This document shows, one piece after another, positions 1 through 11,383 of a stretch of 64,000 nucleotides of DNA (the first letter of the stretch is position 1; each line of letters begins with the position of its first letter). The stretch lies in NCBI RefSeq assembly GCF_029784155.1, contig NC_073693.1, positions 330,774,592-330,838,591 on the forward strand, in the 5' to 3' direction. Under the pieces are notes generated by a model. That model worked only from the letters and a program-made list of their open reading frames with translations, had not been told where the DNA came from and did not search any database. The stretch comes from Uranotaenia lowii. Taxonomy: Eukaryota > Arthropoda > Insecta > Diptera > Culicidae. The position numbers were made by a program, and so were the translations under genes.

Positions 1-607
1 AAAAGGTATAGAAGTTTCAATCCCAAATTCCTTTCCTCCCAATGCAATGTTAGGAGAAAGGGGTCTCTAATGATCCTTTCTCTTCTTCAAAAATTCTCCC
101 ATACCAAATTGGGTTCCATTTGCTTTTTTGGTTTTCGAGTTGTACAACAATTTTTATGGAAAGCCCCTCCCCTTTCCTATCGTTTCACTGAAAGGAAAGG
201 GAGGGGTCCCAAATAATCAAAAAATCAAATAAAGTACACAATTATCTTTCCATGTCAAAATTGGTTCCATTTATTTGAGAGGTGTTCGAGCTACGCAAAA
301 AAACTATGAGGGAGCCCCCTCTCCTTTTCTTTTTCTCCATTGAAAGGAGGGAGGGATACCAAATTTACATAAAAATATTCTAATAAACATTCCTCGTACC
401 AAAATACCCTCCCATGCCAAGTTTAGTACCATTTGCTTGATCGGTTCTCAAGTTATGCATTTGTCTTTTCTTGCCTCCCTTCCTCTGAGAGGTAGGGGTC
501 TCAAACCATAATAGGAACCGTCCTAGGCCTCAAAAGTACTCACCTGCTAAGTTTCGAGTAAATCGGTTTAGAAGTTTCCGAGTCTATAGGGAACAGACAG
601 ACAGACA
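1..607. repeat. Dispersed mosquito-type tandem repeat ending in (ACAG)n
   Basis: The stretch repeats a ~120-180 bp theme several times: a phrase like CATGCCAAGTTTAGTACC, then TTTGCTTGA, then a GGAGCCCC / GAAAGGGAGGGG block. It ends in TTTCGAGTCTATAGGGAAC and ACAGACAGACAGAAATTC. The same theme recurs at about 10,560-11,350 and 15,976-16,260, so it is an interspersed family with internal tandem copies. No coding frame is conserved. The class of parent element is not resolved. Confidence 0.55.
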
Positions 608-625
608 GAAATTCATTTATACAAA

Positions 626-2092
626 AACTGACTTTTTTTACTTTTTCGACTTTTTTTTGACTTTTTTTTTACTTTTTTGACTTTTTCGAATTTTTTCCCT
701 TTTTTTTGACTTTTTTTTTTTACTTATTTGACTTTTTTGATTTTTTTTACTTTTTTTACTTTTTTACTTTTTTGATTTTTTTGACTGTTTTTGACTGTTT
801 TTGACTTTTTTAACTTTTTTTAACTTTTTTACCATTTTAAACTTTTTTGACTTTTTATTTTTTTTTTACTTTTCTGACTGTTTTTTACTTTTTAACTTTT
901 TTCGATTTTTTTGACTTTTTTGACTTTTTTTTTATTTTTTTGGCTTTGACTTTTTTTAACTTTTTTTACTTTTTTGACCTTTTTGACTTTCTTGACTTTT
1001 TTGACATTTTTGACCTTTTACTCTTTAGACTTTTTTGACATTTTTGACCTTTTACTCTTTAGACTTTTTTGACTTTTTAAACAAACTTTTTGTCTTTTTT
1101 GACTCATTTGACTTTTTCACTTTTTGACATTTTTGATTCTTTTACTTATTTAATTTTTTTAAATATTCTTACTTTTTGACTTTTTTGATTTTTTTTTACT
1201 TTTTCGACTTTTTCGACTTTTTTAACTTTTTTGACTATTTTTACTTTTTTGACTGTTTTGACTGTTTTAATTTTTTTTAACTTTTTTGACTTATATGACT
1301 ATTTAACTTTTTGACTTTTATGACTCATTTGACTTTTTTCACTTTTTGACATTTTTGACATTGGCAATTTTTTTAATAATTTACCTTTTTTTTAATTTTC
1401 TGACTTTTTGCATTTTTGACTTTTTTGATTTTTTTTTTTTACTTTTTCGACTTTTTTAACTTTTTTGACTATTTTTACTTTTTTGACTTTTTGACTTTTT
1501 TTAATTCATTGACTTTTTTGACATGTTTAACTTTTGCGGCTTTTTTTGGCGTATTTGACTTTTCACCTTTTTTTGTAATTTTTATATTTTTTTGTGTTTA
1601 TTTTTACATATGTTTTTCTATGTTTTGACTTTTCTGATTATTTTTATTGACTGTTTTTGACTTTACTTAACTTTTTTGATTTTCTTCACTTTTTTTATGT
1701 AATTTACTTTTGCCTTTTTTGTATTTATTTTTTTTTTTTTTTGAATATTTTAACTTTTATGACTTTTTTGATTTTTTTGACTAAATTAACAATGTATGTT
1801 GACTTTTTTGGGCTTTTCAGATTTTTTTTTGCCTTTTTTTTTTTGACTTTTATGATTTTTTTGACTTTTCTGACTTTTTTTTACTTTTTTTTACCTTTTT
1901 TTGACTTTTTTGACTTTTTAGACATTTTTGGATTTTTTTGACTTTTTTTTTACTTTTTTAGCTTTTTTTACTTTTTTGACTTATATGATTCATTTGACTT
2001 TTTTCACTTTTTGACATTTTTAATTTTTTTACTTATTTCCTTTTTTTTCTGTCTTTTTGACATTTTTGACTTTTTTGATTTTTTTTTTACTT
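626..2092. repeat. Degenerate GAC+polyT low-complexity array
   Basis: About 1.47 kb in which units of the form GACTTTTTT (roughly 8-12 bp, variable T length) repeat with many substitutions. Short ORFs through it encode only F/L/T/D strings and are not genes. The array is flanked on both sides by nearly the same phrase, TTCATTTATACAAA (about 611-626 and 2,094-2,108). This suggests it expanded within, or replaced, the simple-sequence tail of the dispersed repeat to its left. Confidence 0.8.
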
Positions 2093-3482
2093 TTTCATTT
2101 ATACAAAGATTGAGTGTTGCACAACAACTCTAGCTTGTTTCGTGTTCAGGAATTTTAGAACGTAATCAATTTTTCAGTTTAACGATACTTAAATAATGTA
2201 ATTACATTAATCTGGGGGTAGTTTTGACAAAAAACAAAAACAAGATAAAAAAAGAAAGCATTTAAACCCCTGTGAGTTCGAGAGTCCCATTTGTAAGCTG
2301 TTTAATAATTGTAGCATTCTTTTTTGTTTCGATTATAGTCGTTTTACCATCTTTATGGCATTCGCGACTTTCATGTTGCCCTTTCGATGAGGTTCTGATT
2401 TCAAAATCCAGTAAATTTGAATTCATTAACCTTTTATCACATACGAACCCATATTTGGTTCCAAGTTTTTTTTTTACATTTTTTAGCTTATGTAATTCAT
2501 TATTGCAATACATTAACCACTAAGATCTTATATTCCCAGCCAAAAAAGAGCATAAATCGGGTTTTGCGTTCACCTATCGAGAGTGCAAACTATAAACATC
2601 AAGCTGTGAAAATCTATTTGTTGTCGCTTCCATACAATACAGCTGAATACGTGAATTGTTCTACAGCATAATGAAAATTCAAAATATTCATGGTGTCCAA
2701 GAAAGTTGAGTTAATAAGCTATACGTTGCACATAAGTATTGTTTTTTGTAATTTATTAAGATCATGACCACAAAAAATGTAAAACCGCATTTTTCAATCA
2801 ATAAACCTTAAAAATTATTTAAGTCACATCAGATATATTTTGAAAATAGGATTGGAAAGTTGACGTATTTTGGCACATCTTTAGATTATCAAAATACGAA
2901 TCACAGAAAAATCTGTAATTTCATAAAATTTTGAGCTAATCTGTGGTACAGAACACAGAATTTTGAAATATTCTAAGATTTCAGAACACAGATTTTCAGA
3001 ATTTTTGAAATTTAAAAGTATTTCCGAAATTTTAATTTTTATGCCTATTTTTTATTATTTTTTAATGAAATTTAGATTTCTTACTTTTTATTAGAAAAGC
3101 ATGCTAAGATTGGTCATACATAATTATGGATTTTTCTCAACCAAAATGTAAAAAAACCTAAGTAGTTATGAATTTTTAATGAAATAGCTTCACAAAAAAT
3201 TAACACAGATTATTTGGGCAAAATCACAGAATGTCCGATTTTTTCCGCAAAAGTCTTCTCTCTAATGTGGCAAATGTTCAGAGATGCCGAATTCTTCTTT
3301 CTATTGACCCTAGAAAATGAGATCGTGAATTAAGTTGTGTCGATAGTTTTCATATGGCCTTTTTACATTCTCTTAAAAAATATTTCAAATGTGTTCTTAG
3401 TTCGTGACATGGATTGTTTGCAATATTTTATTTTATATCCTTGCTGGCTATGAGAACAAAAATGCGCGAGGGAAGAAACATT
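2093..3482. other. AT-rich intergenic DNA with a dispersed repeat block
   Basis: No gene is recognised. The block at about 2,690-2,900 (phrases such as GACCACAAAAAATGTA and GGATTGGAAAGT) is a diverged relative of about 48,020-48,260. A minus-strand 83-codon ORF (2,262-2,513) has a mixed, non-repetitive composition (K/N/T/E-rich) but no family I recognise; another ORF overlaps it on the plus strand. I do not call it a gene. Confidence 0.4.
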
Positions 3483-3580
3483 CCCAAGTAACACCGATAG
3501 TTTTATAAGACTCCTCAAGCCCATTATAAAACCTAAACTTTGTCTAGTAGCCTGCTATAAAACTTTAAATGTTACTTGGG
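3483..3580. mobile_element. Short TIR element (CCCAAGTAAC family MITE)
   Basis: A 98-bp unit begins CCCAAGTAACA and ends TGTTACTTGGG, a perfect 11-bp inverted terminal repeat, flanked by ATT on both sides. The same terminus bounds the larger element at 62,248-63,512. It has no coding capacity, so it would be mobilised in trans. Superfamily is not resolved. Confidence 0.6.
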
Positions 3581-4091
3581 ATTACAACGACATGTAAATC
3601 GAGGTATCTCCGAGGTATCTAAGCATTAGCAATGGTGCTGAGGTAGCGTGATCAGTTCTCAATTCGTAGGATCAGATTCAAATTTCTACGCGTTCAAATG
3701 TTTCATGTAAGTATAATTTTTTTAAGAGTAAAGGAAACATAAATATTAAAATTGAAGGGATAACAAAGCGAGAAAAGCTTGAATTATTTTTCTTCTAAAA
3801 TTTGTTTATTGAATTCTATTCCCCGGTACATCAATATTTCGATTGCAAATTGGTTTTATGGCTTATATTTTTGGTCTTATTGAGCGCGAGTCAGTCTCCT
3901 ATGGTTATCAATTTTGGTAGATTTGTCTATAAAACTACTTTGATGCTCAGATAAATTGGTCTTAGTACTGCTACCGCGAGAACACTTATTAAGTCAATCA
4001 TTTCGACAGATAAACAGTTTAAATCAATTGCAATAACTCATCCCAAAAACCCCATTCAAAAAGTCGGGTACACCTGAACCTTCACTCACCT
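3581..4091. other. Intergenic stretch, nothing recognised
   Basis: AT-rich sequence without a coding frame, terminal repeat or RNA-like fold that I can support. It would be intron or intergenic DNA for the candidate minus-strand first exon to its right. Confidence 0.4.
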
Positions 4092-5410
4092 GTAATCAAC
4101 GACGATCCGAAGTTGTTTCGAAGGGCAGCTCAAAAAAAAGTTCCACCTTCACCGCAAAATCAGTTGATCATAACAACAAGAAGAAGTAAAACACCGAACG
4201 TTCCAGGCAGGGCAGGGGACCACCGAAGAGATGTGATTAACCGATGCAGCCTAAACCAATAAGCACCGACTTCAGAGTAGCACAAAGGTACATAAAGCTT
4301 CACCAAAAAAAACCCTCAAAACGCCACAATCTCGGAACTTCACGTTGTTTTGCGTCCACGTCACTGAGAAAGGCACCAAAAGCAAAAAAAGAACTTGTTC
4401 CGAAAAATTTGTCGAGAGATGAAATTCAACCTTCACTTCACCACCAGAGATATTCACCGAATTCCTTTGGAGCAGTGTTGAACTTTTTTTTCATCTCGTT
4501 TTTACATTCGAAGAGTAGGTATTATTATGACCCAACTTTACTGCGAGGCCGTTTTGCTAATTTCACCCATTTTGAGACAACTCTTTTGGCGTTTTATTTA
4601 TTTAGCTTTTTTCTTTTGGTTTCTTGTGCTTAACTCGATACACTCGACACACTCACGCGGACGTCGTTTCGAGACTTTTACGAATCTCGCTTAAATTTAT
4701 CCGGTCACCTTTTCCTTCCTGCTGGCTGATTTGTTTGAAGCAAGCACACATTGAGCGAGGCCGCGGCACTGATCTTTTTTTACTCCTCGTTGGCCCCACG
4801 GCTCGTTTTCTTCGAATTTAATTTCTCCCAAACACGCAAAAGCTCCCCGAAAACGGTGGATTACTTTTTAATCGCTGATTGAATCCACACACTAAATTAG
4901 CCCCCTTTCCCTTGCGCTTGCCTTGGGTCCAGAACCCGAACTATCACCAACATTCACTCGGAGGGAGTAGTGCTCGAAGTTGAAAATAAAACCTGGCCCA
5001 GGAAGAAAGGCCGAGGAAGGTAAAATCTTGGCAAATTCGGCGATCTGAGCCCGTCGAACGTTCGGCTTATCGTTCGCGTTGTTTGCGGCAAAAGGTATTA
5101 TACGATAGTAATAAACTTTAAAATTACTATCTGTTTTATTCTTATTCAGTCGCCGATTTTTCGGGGCTAATCTTCGACACTTTGCGCCAGGCGATTTTTC
5201 TACTTCTTCTTGTGGACGTTTCCGTTTGCGATTTCCGCCTAGGGCTATCTCGGATTTCTTTCTGTCTTTTTCCGATCGACGCCAGCCAGCCAACAGCAGC
5301 AGATCTTTCTTCGAGTTCCCGAAGCTACGAACGGGAGGCTTAATCGGTGTGACTTCAATTCCGTTGGAAAGTGTAGAATCAGTGGTATCTCGAACTCTTT
5401 TTAGTTAACT
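4092..5410 (-). other. Candidate noncoding first exon / promoter region of a minus-strand gene
   Basis: This block is richer in G+C and CpG than its surroundings. On the minus strand it runs into a good splice donor near 4,091 (TTGATTACAG|GTGAGTG). ORFs inside it are short, start at non-ATG codons or conflict with each other, so I read it as 5' untranslated sequence. Its coding exons would lie left of the window. CpG-rich blocks at about 17,360-18,060 and 33,350-33,610 look similar. This is inference from composition and a single splice signal. Confidence 0.35.
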
Positions 5411-6530
5411 CGAAATTTCAGTTCATTGTCTTGTGGATAATCTGAAAAAGAAAATATTGAACACATGTGTTACGTTATTCATAATTTTTTCTAGTATATA
5501 TTAGGTACTATGCGTTGAGTGAAATTTATCAAATATTGTATCAAGGAAATAGGATAGGATTTACCAGAAAAAACTCTAATTTTAGCGATTCACTTACCAC
5601 ACATACTCACTATGTAGGTATGCTAATTGAATCGAAATATTCCCTATGATTTCAAAAATCGTTGAAGAAGGTATTTCATAATTGGATAAACAAGCATAAA
5701 GCTGTAATCGCGAAAAAATCAATAAATCGAAAGATGCCAAATCTAATCAGGTGTCAAAATGCTTTGTTGACAAATAAAAACGATCCAAATGAACTGCTCC
5801 ATTTTTTTTGGTAAGCAAATCTACAATTTAAAAGTTCTTATACAAACTAACCCCTCGATATTCAGGAACTGAGATTGTATATTGAATCGATTAGGGGTTA
5901 TTTTTGAATTTCTTGAACATTAGGGTCTGAAAAGCTTCGTTTTGGTTCAAAACTCCTCCATGGTTTTATGCAGAATTTTTTTTTAACATGACTAACATGA
6001 ATAATTTTTAACTTTTAGATTTGTATGGCAAAATTGAATACTTTGTTCTGAAGAATCAACATAAATTTTGTTTCTTCAACTTTGTCCAAAACCGTAGCTT
6101 CGTATTTTATCAGGCAAAAAAAATATAAGCTTTTGGCATTGAAAAACAATCAATTCAACTGACACCATTGCTGGTGCGCAGCAAAGTATTGCTAAAAAAG
6201 TAGGAGAAATAAGGGTATAGTGACCACCTTGAGGAGGACTCTTATTCAACCAAGGGATTGAAATCAAGAGAGAATTCTTTGCATTTGGAGTGGTAATGAT
6301 CGAAATTCCACAACTGCAACACAATTGCAACAATTTGCAACAATTGTCACATTTTCACTCTCTCTGAGCACTGGTTTCTCTCATTTTAAATAAAACCATC
6401 TAATTTTCTCTAACAAACTGCCACAAATTACCACAAATTCAATCATTGGCTGCACAATTTGTGTGCTCCTTGACGAATTTTCTCCTTTCATTTCAGTTCC
6501 CCGTATTTAACCATATAAACAGCTATATTC
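5411..6530. other. Intergenic stretch, nothing recognised
   Basis: AT-rich DNA without recognisable genes. Short overlapping ORFs show no family motifs. A small GCAACAATTGCAACA-type repeat occurs near 6,315-6,345. Confidence 0.4.
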
Positions 6531-6660
6531 AGGGTGGCCAATAAAATTCAATTTTTGATTTCCCGCGTTTTTCCCGACTCTTTCCCGCATGGTCTCACAG
6601 AATTCCCGACTCTCAAAAACCGAAAAATCAGTTCTCAAAAGCTCTATTTAACGGTTTTCT
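6531..6660. repeat. hAT-like terminal fragment with CCCG(AC) motif clusters
   Basis: Begins CAGGGTGGCCAATAAAA, the usual form of a hAT-type terminus, followed by a run of TTCCCGACTCT / TTCCCGCATG motifs. I could not find the matching opposite end or a target duplication, so this is probably a truncated element. Confidence 0.35.
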
Positions 6661-7126
6661 GTCTTTAATAAGCGTTTGAATAATTTTTTTTTAATTGATC
6701 CTTAAAATATTGGCATATTTAAGATAATTTCAATTTTTAAAAACTTATTCAAAAAAATGGGAAATACGTAAATTCAAATAACAAAGAAGGTAATTTTGAA
6801 ATCTTATGTGCAACCATCATGTATTTTATTTATTTCAAATACCTCGTTTGAATGTGTTTTAAAAACTTTTTAAAACCCTACACCCATAGAAGAGGTTGCA
6901 AAAATCCAATGCCTATTTAGCAAATCTCTGTGCCGATAATGCGCTGAAATGTGCACTGTGCCGAAGATGATATGTTTGAAAAACCGTAACTGGCATAAGG
7001 ACTCGGCTCCCAACTAAAATGATGCATGACCACTACATTGAAGCGAAACAAGAAAAACATTTTATGGGATTTCCTTCCTATTGGATAATTCATCCCAGAA
7101 ACAAGAAAATAAAAATATAAACTACA

Positions 7127-7197
7127 GGCGCCCGTAGGGAGAGTCGAACTCAAATCACCAACTATATCGTCTTGCCAGTCCGACATTCTAACCAGTG
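7127..7197 (-). repeat. tRNA-derived SINE fragment
   Basis: On the minus strand a D-arm-like TGGTTAGAATGTCGG is followed by a good RNA polymerase III B box, GAGTTCGACTC, and then CCCTACGGGCGCC. The 5' acceptor half expected of a true tRNA is absent and the 3' side runs into an AT-rich tail, so a SINE relic is more likely than a tRNA gene. Confidence 0.5.
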
Positions 7198-7399
7198 TTT
7201 TATTTGAGCTTCATGCTGGACGAGGGATATTTGTCATACGCTCTCTGTCACCGATCAATCATAAAAAAACGCACAACGGCGGCTTCCCGGCGTTTGGCCT
7301 CCTTTCAATGCATTCCTTTGTCTTGTGATGGAAACGGGAAAGGGAACGGGAGTGAAGGAACGGGAGTGAAGGAACGGGAAACTCATTGAATGAGAACTG

Positions 7400-7639
7400 T
7401 GCTTTGCTTACTGCCTACATACACACGCTACATATACACAGCTGCTAAAGCCGGGCAGCTTTGCTGGTGAATTGAAGGAATGTTTTTGTTGTTGCTTTTG
7501 CTACATATAAACGCACAGCTTAGCCGTGGTTGTTTGCCGGTTGATTGAATTGAAGGAATGTTATTTTTGTTGCTTTTACTGCATACACACGCACAGCTTG
7601 GCCGTGGTTGTTTGCCGGTGGATTGAAGGGATTGAATTA
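7400..7639. repeat. Minisatellite, ~75-80 bp unit
   Basis: At least three tandem units share GAATTGAAGGAATG, then a TTTTTGTTGTTGCTTTTGCTAC phase, then ACACGCACAGC and TGGTTGTTTGCCGG. The array resumes at 8,211-8,290 on the far side of a MITE insertion, so it was one continuous array before the insertion. Short minus-strand ORFs through it contain repeated peptides simply because the DNA repeats. Confidence 0.65.
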
Positions 7640-8207
7640 GGCTGATGTCATGCTGAAACAACTAGCAACGCAACGCAACGCAACGTTCCAATAAGATTGC
7701 GTTGCATTGCATTGGTATGTCATGCTGGCGCAACCTGTCACTTTGAAATTCCCTACAAATCATCACTTCTCTACATCTGATAATGCTTTGAATCGTCTCC
7801 TTTCTTTCCGGAGCCATCAAAAACTCATCAAATCACGACCCGGATTGCAAGAATGCCGAAATTTGAACCGACAAAATTCCTTGTTTTTTTGCCGGAACTA
7901 AGAATTCATGAAAATTTTCTCGCCGATAAAGATAGTTTTTAGTTTATTATCACAAGTTCGGACAGATCTTCGTACTATTGTGCTTAAAACCCGGAATCAC
8001 TGCTTCAAATCGAGAAAAAACAATGTTCCTATTGGATTTCCTACTAGTCGCGCTACTAAACACATTGGCATCAGATTGGTCGCGCTACACCAAGCGACCA
8101 GTATGACAGGTCTGCGCGATTTCCATGGAGATCAAATGAGAGCTGGTTAGTCGTGTGAACGTTGCGTTGTAGGTCGCGTTGCTAGTTGCTTCAGCATGAC
8201 ATCAGCC
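7640..8207. mobile_element. PIF/Harbinger-like MITE with TTA target duplication
   Basis: The 568-bp element begins GGCTGATGTCATGCTGAAAC and ends with its inverted complement (AGCATGACATCAGCC), with inverted ends of about 35 bp that also share ACTAGCAACGC. It is flanked by TTA at 7,637-7,639 and 8,208-8,210. A 3-bp T(T/A)A duplication is the PIF/Harbinger signature. Internal ORFs are short and show no transposase or Myb-like domain. It interrupts a minisatellite, which confirms the boundaries. Confidence 0.75.
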
Positions 8208-8210
8208 TTA

Positions 8211-9730
8211 GAAGGATGTTTTTGTTGTTGCTTTTGCTACATTCACACGCACAGTGCTCGGTTCGCTGGCTGCCTGGTGTTGGCCGGTATTTATTTCCAT
8301 CCTTCTTCGTCTTGTGATGCGATAGGGAGGGACGTGAAAGCGTTTTTATTTTGTTTCTTTCAGACAAACGCAATTCGGTTAACTTGGGAGATTAATGCCG
8401 GTGGGAGCAAATCGAATCAGCACCGGTCGCGTTATCTTCTTGTACCAATGATGCTATGTAATTGATTATACGCCATTGGCACAGAGGCTGAATTTTGGGT
8501 GTATGCCTTTCAAGAAAATAGATCGATATTCAAGACGTGAATTCGAAAACTGTTCAAAAAGTTCAAAAGCTCTTTTGATTTCACCGTCTTAATGTAGATC
8601 AGAATTTAAGTGATGTGTTTCTCGTTGATTTTATCCATGCAATCACAGTGATACAAAAACATTCATTTCTTTCTCTTTATCAATTCATTCGAAAATTTTT
8701 CCTGAATTTTTATTTTACACTTGAACTTCAGTTGAATATACAAATCAATCCTTTGAGAAACAATCAGTAGTTTTTAATGCAAGAAACTAATTTCCGTTAA
8801 TCATAAACGCTGTTTCAGTCTTGTAAATGAAATTTAAATTCTGTTGGTTCAAATTTGTTGATGGCTATGGCGCTTAGTTCGGGCTGGTCAAACACAACCA
8901 AATATTCGTTAAAAAGGTTAATAAAGTTCCAAAATGTTTAATTCTAACATAACCTAGAAGATAAGCTCAAAGATCGTAACTATTCTAGGCATTTATTGAA
9001 AGTTAATTCATTTTAGTATGTTCTTCCTTTTTTCTGAGCCGTTTTTCTATTTAAATATTCAACGATTAATGAAATCCCTCTAAAGAAATCTAGCAAGATT
9101 GCCCGGTTTAACCTGCACTTGCCCGGATATTTGATACAAAATTTTGAAAAGGTTTGGTCCGGCCCGGTTTCCCGGATTTCGTTGAAAAATAGCTCGGATA
9201 TTGCACAGATTTATTCACTTTATTTGCAAAATAAAACAAAAATTTGAATTTAGTTATTATAATCTTTTATTTTTGCGTCCAAAAAAGAATTTTTAGAGCA
9301 AGTTTCATAAAAACAATCATGAAAGATTTGCTGAGCCTTAAATACGATCTAAAATCTTCTGAAGTGTTTCGATAAAAATACCGATTCAAGTGTTTTTTCT
9401 TCGATTTATGTTTAATAATTTGACCGGATTTTGTGTTGAAAATTTTGAAAAAAAAATCCCGGATTATTCCAGGTTTTTAGATAAAACAGCCAGGTATTCC
9501 CTTCTTCTGCCCGATGCATTTCAAATTCCAGCTTTGTATATTATGTGACTTGTATCACTGTTTCGTGTTCAGACACTAAAGCAGACTATTTGTTATCTGG
9601 CTGAAACTTAAAAAAGTAGATAAAAACGTTAGAAAAATACATTTTAAAGTTTTTGTCGAAAGCTGAACATCAGTCACTGCAGGGGCTTAATGAACCCCCC
9701 TCTGGGGCAGTATAATCACCATTAATCGGG
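8211..9730. other. Minisatellite remainder, then AT-rich intergenic DNA
   Basis: The first ~80 bp continue the minisatellite interrupted by the MITE. After that I see no gene. The part at about 9,095-9,500 is dotted with TTGCCCGG / GCCCGGTTTCCCGG motifs, resembling the motif-studded ends of nonautonomous hAT-type elements elsewhere in this window, but no clear terminal repeats or target duplication were found. Confidence 0.35.
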
Positions 9731-9814
9731 GCACGATGAGCGTCTTCTGCCATAGAATCTAGCAGCGAATTGAACTCGATGAAGTCAACTGAGCTACAGC
9801 TTGACTTGTTTCGT

Positions 9815-10045
9815 CGGATGATTTGGCCTAATGGTGAGGTGTCGGAGAGTTAACCAAAGTACTCGAGCTCTATTCCTGGTAGTGGCGATTTTTTTTTTCA
9901 TTTACCATTCATGATCGATGTATTTTGACGGTGAGTCAACAAAATTATGTGTATGTTTGTGGAACACCAACAATTCACACAAACTCATACATTATTTGAA
10001 TGGTAAATGAAAAAAATACCTCGACCAGCAATCGAACTCGAGCCT
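9815..10045. repeat. Inverted pair of tRNA-derived SINE-like sequences
   Basis: A tRNA-like segment (TTTGGCCTAATGGTGAGGTG ... ACTCGAGCTC ... TTCCTGG) on the plus strand is followed by its diverged inverted copy. In the minus direction that copy reads GGCTCGAGTTCGATTGCTGG, with a B box. The inner arms TTTCATTTACCATTC and GAATGGTAAATGAAA are also complementary. The unit is therefore a foldback of two head-to-tail-inverted SINE relics around a ~90-bp spacer. Confidence 0.5.
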
Positions 10046-10059
10046 TCGATTTTTAATTT

Positions 10060-10555
10060 TTTCCATACATTAATTTTTGCAAATTTGTTACTTCATGAAA
10101 CGAAGGGTTAGAGTAAAAACGCATTTTAAAATTGATTATAGTGAAAGATAAAACAAATTAAAGATGGTAAAAATTCAAAGTGATTCTCAATGAGTTTCCA
10201 TAGACAATAATTAACTACTTTGAAGTTTTCCTTTCGTACCAAAATGTATTTTTTATTAACAATACCGAAGTTCGGGAACGTTTTCAGGAACTTCTTAAGT
10301 TCCCTTAGTCTAGCCATGAAAACAAGTTTATGCTACAGAGGGTTGAAATCCTCACTTATAGAAAGGTTTTGTTGGATAAACTAGAAAATTATGGGCGATT
10401 GCTCTAACTGTACGTCCCATTTAAACATTTATTTTATTTCGCTAAGAACACAATTTTATTCAGATAGTTTTTTCAACAGCTGTAGTTTATAAAATATAAA
10501 TTCAGGAGTAAAATTTTAAACAAATATTTTGAAACGCACAGTGGTCGAATTTCCT
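10060..10555. other. Intergenic stretch, nothing recognised
   Basis: AT-rich DNA with only short ORFs lacking any motif I can name. Confidence 0.4.
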
Positions 10556-10559
10556 AAAA

Positions 10560-11350
10560 ACCTGGCAAATCGTATTTTTCAGCATTTGGTTTGGTACTCT
10601 TACCTCTTTTCAATGAGGAGATACGAAGGGGGGCTCCCTTATACTTGGAAACGAGAAATGTTTCTATGCTAGTTTTAAACCCTTCCCTCTTTCCAATGCG
10701 GAAAAGAAAAGGAGAGAGGGTTTTTAATACATTTTTTTGCGTAACTGAGGAAGTGATCAAGCAAGAAAACCAAATTTGGTTTGGTATGTTTCTATGATTT
10801 TTTGGTACTCTTTCCGTCCTCTTCACGGGGAAAGAAGATAGAAAGGGAGCCTTTCATAAAATTGTTTGCTTATCTCGAGATATAAAAGAGCAAATGGGAA
10901 CCAAATTTGTCATGGGAGTGTATATTTGGATATGAGGAAAGTTTTTATAATGGCTTTGCTCCTTTTAATGGGTAGATAGGAAGGGGAACAAGGAGCTTTC
11001 CTATAGTTTTTTGCATAACTCCAGAATTAATCGAGCAATTAGGGTATTTGGATACGAGCAATGTTTCCATGATTATTTGGTGCCCTTCCCGCCTTCCCAG
11101 CGAGTAGATAGAAAGGGGAGAGGGGTTTCATACAATTTTGCATAATTCGAGAAATAATATAGCAAATGGAATCAAATTTGGAATTGGAGGGTGTTTGTAT
11201 ACGATAAAAATTTGATGCAACTCTTTCCTTCCAATTGGATGATGGGAATTGAGGAGGGGAACTTTCATGCAATTTTAGTTGAATATCTAAAAAAATCACC
11301 AAAAAAATGGATTCAAATTTGGTAGGGGAAGATATTTGGGTTTGAGAAGT
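10560..11350. repeat. Tandem ~150-180 bp repeat of the same family as the window start
   Basis: Four to five diverged units share AGCAAATGGAACCAAATTTGG, GGATACGAGAAATGTTTCC and CCAATGGGGAGATAGGAAGG-type phrases. Orientation is opposite to 1-607. The short ORFs here (for example 10,554-10,826 and 11,039-11,302, minus) have repeated peptides but no conserved product. Confidence 0.55.
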
Positions 11351-11383
11351 GTTTCCACGATATTTTGCAGAACGTTTAACATA

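Noticed and set aside
847..1941. ORFs rich in F/L/T/D within the T-rich array
   Set aside because: They are translations of (GACTTTTTT)n and carry no protein information.
4892..5293. 133-codon minus-strand ORF with basic N-terminus
   Set aside because: Opens at a non-ATG codon and shows no domain; more likely 5' untranslated sequence.
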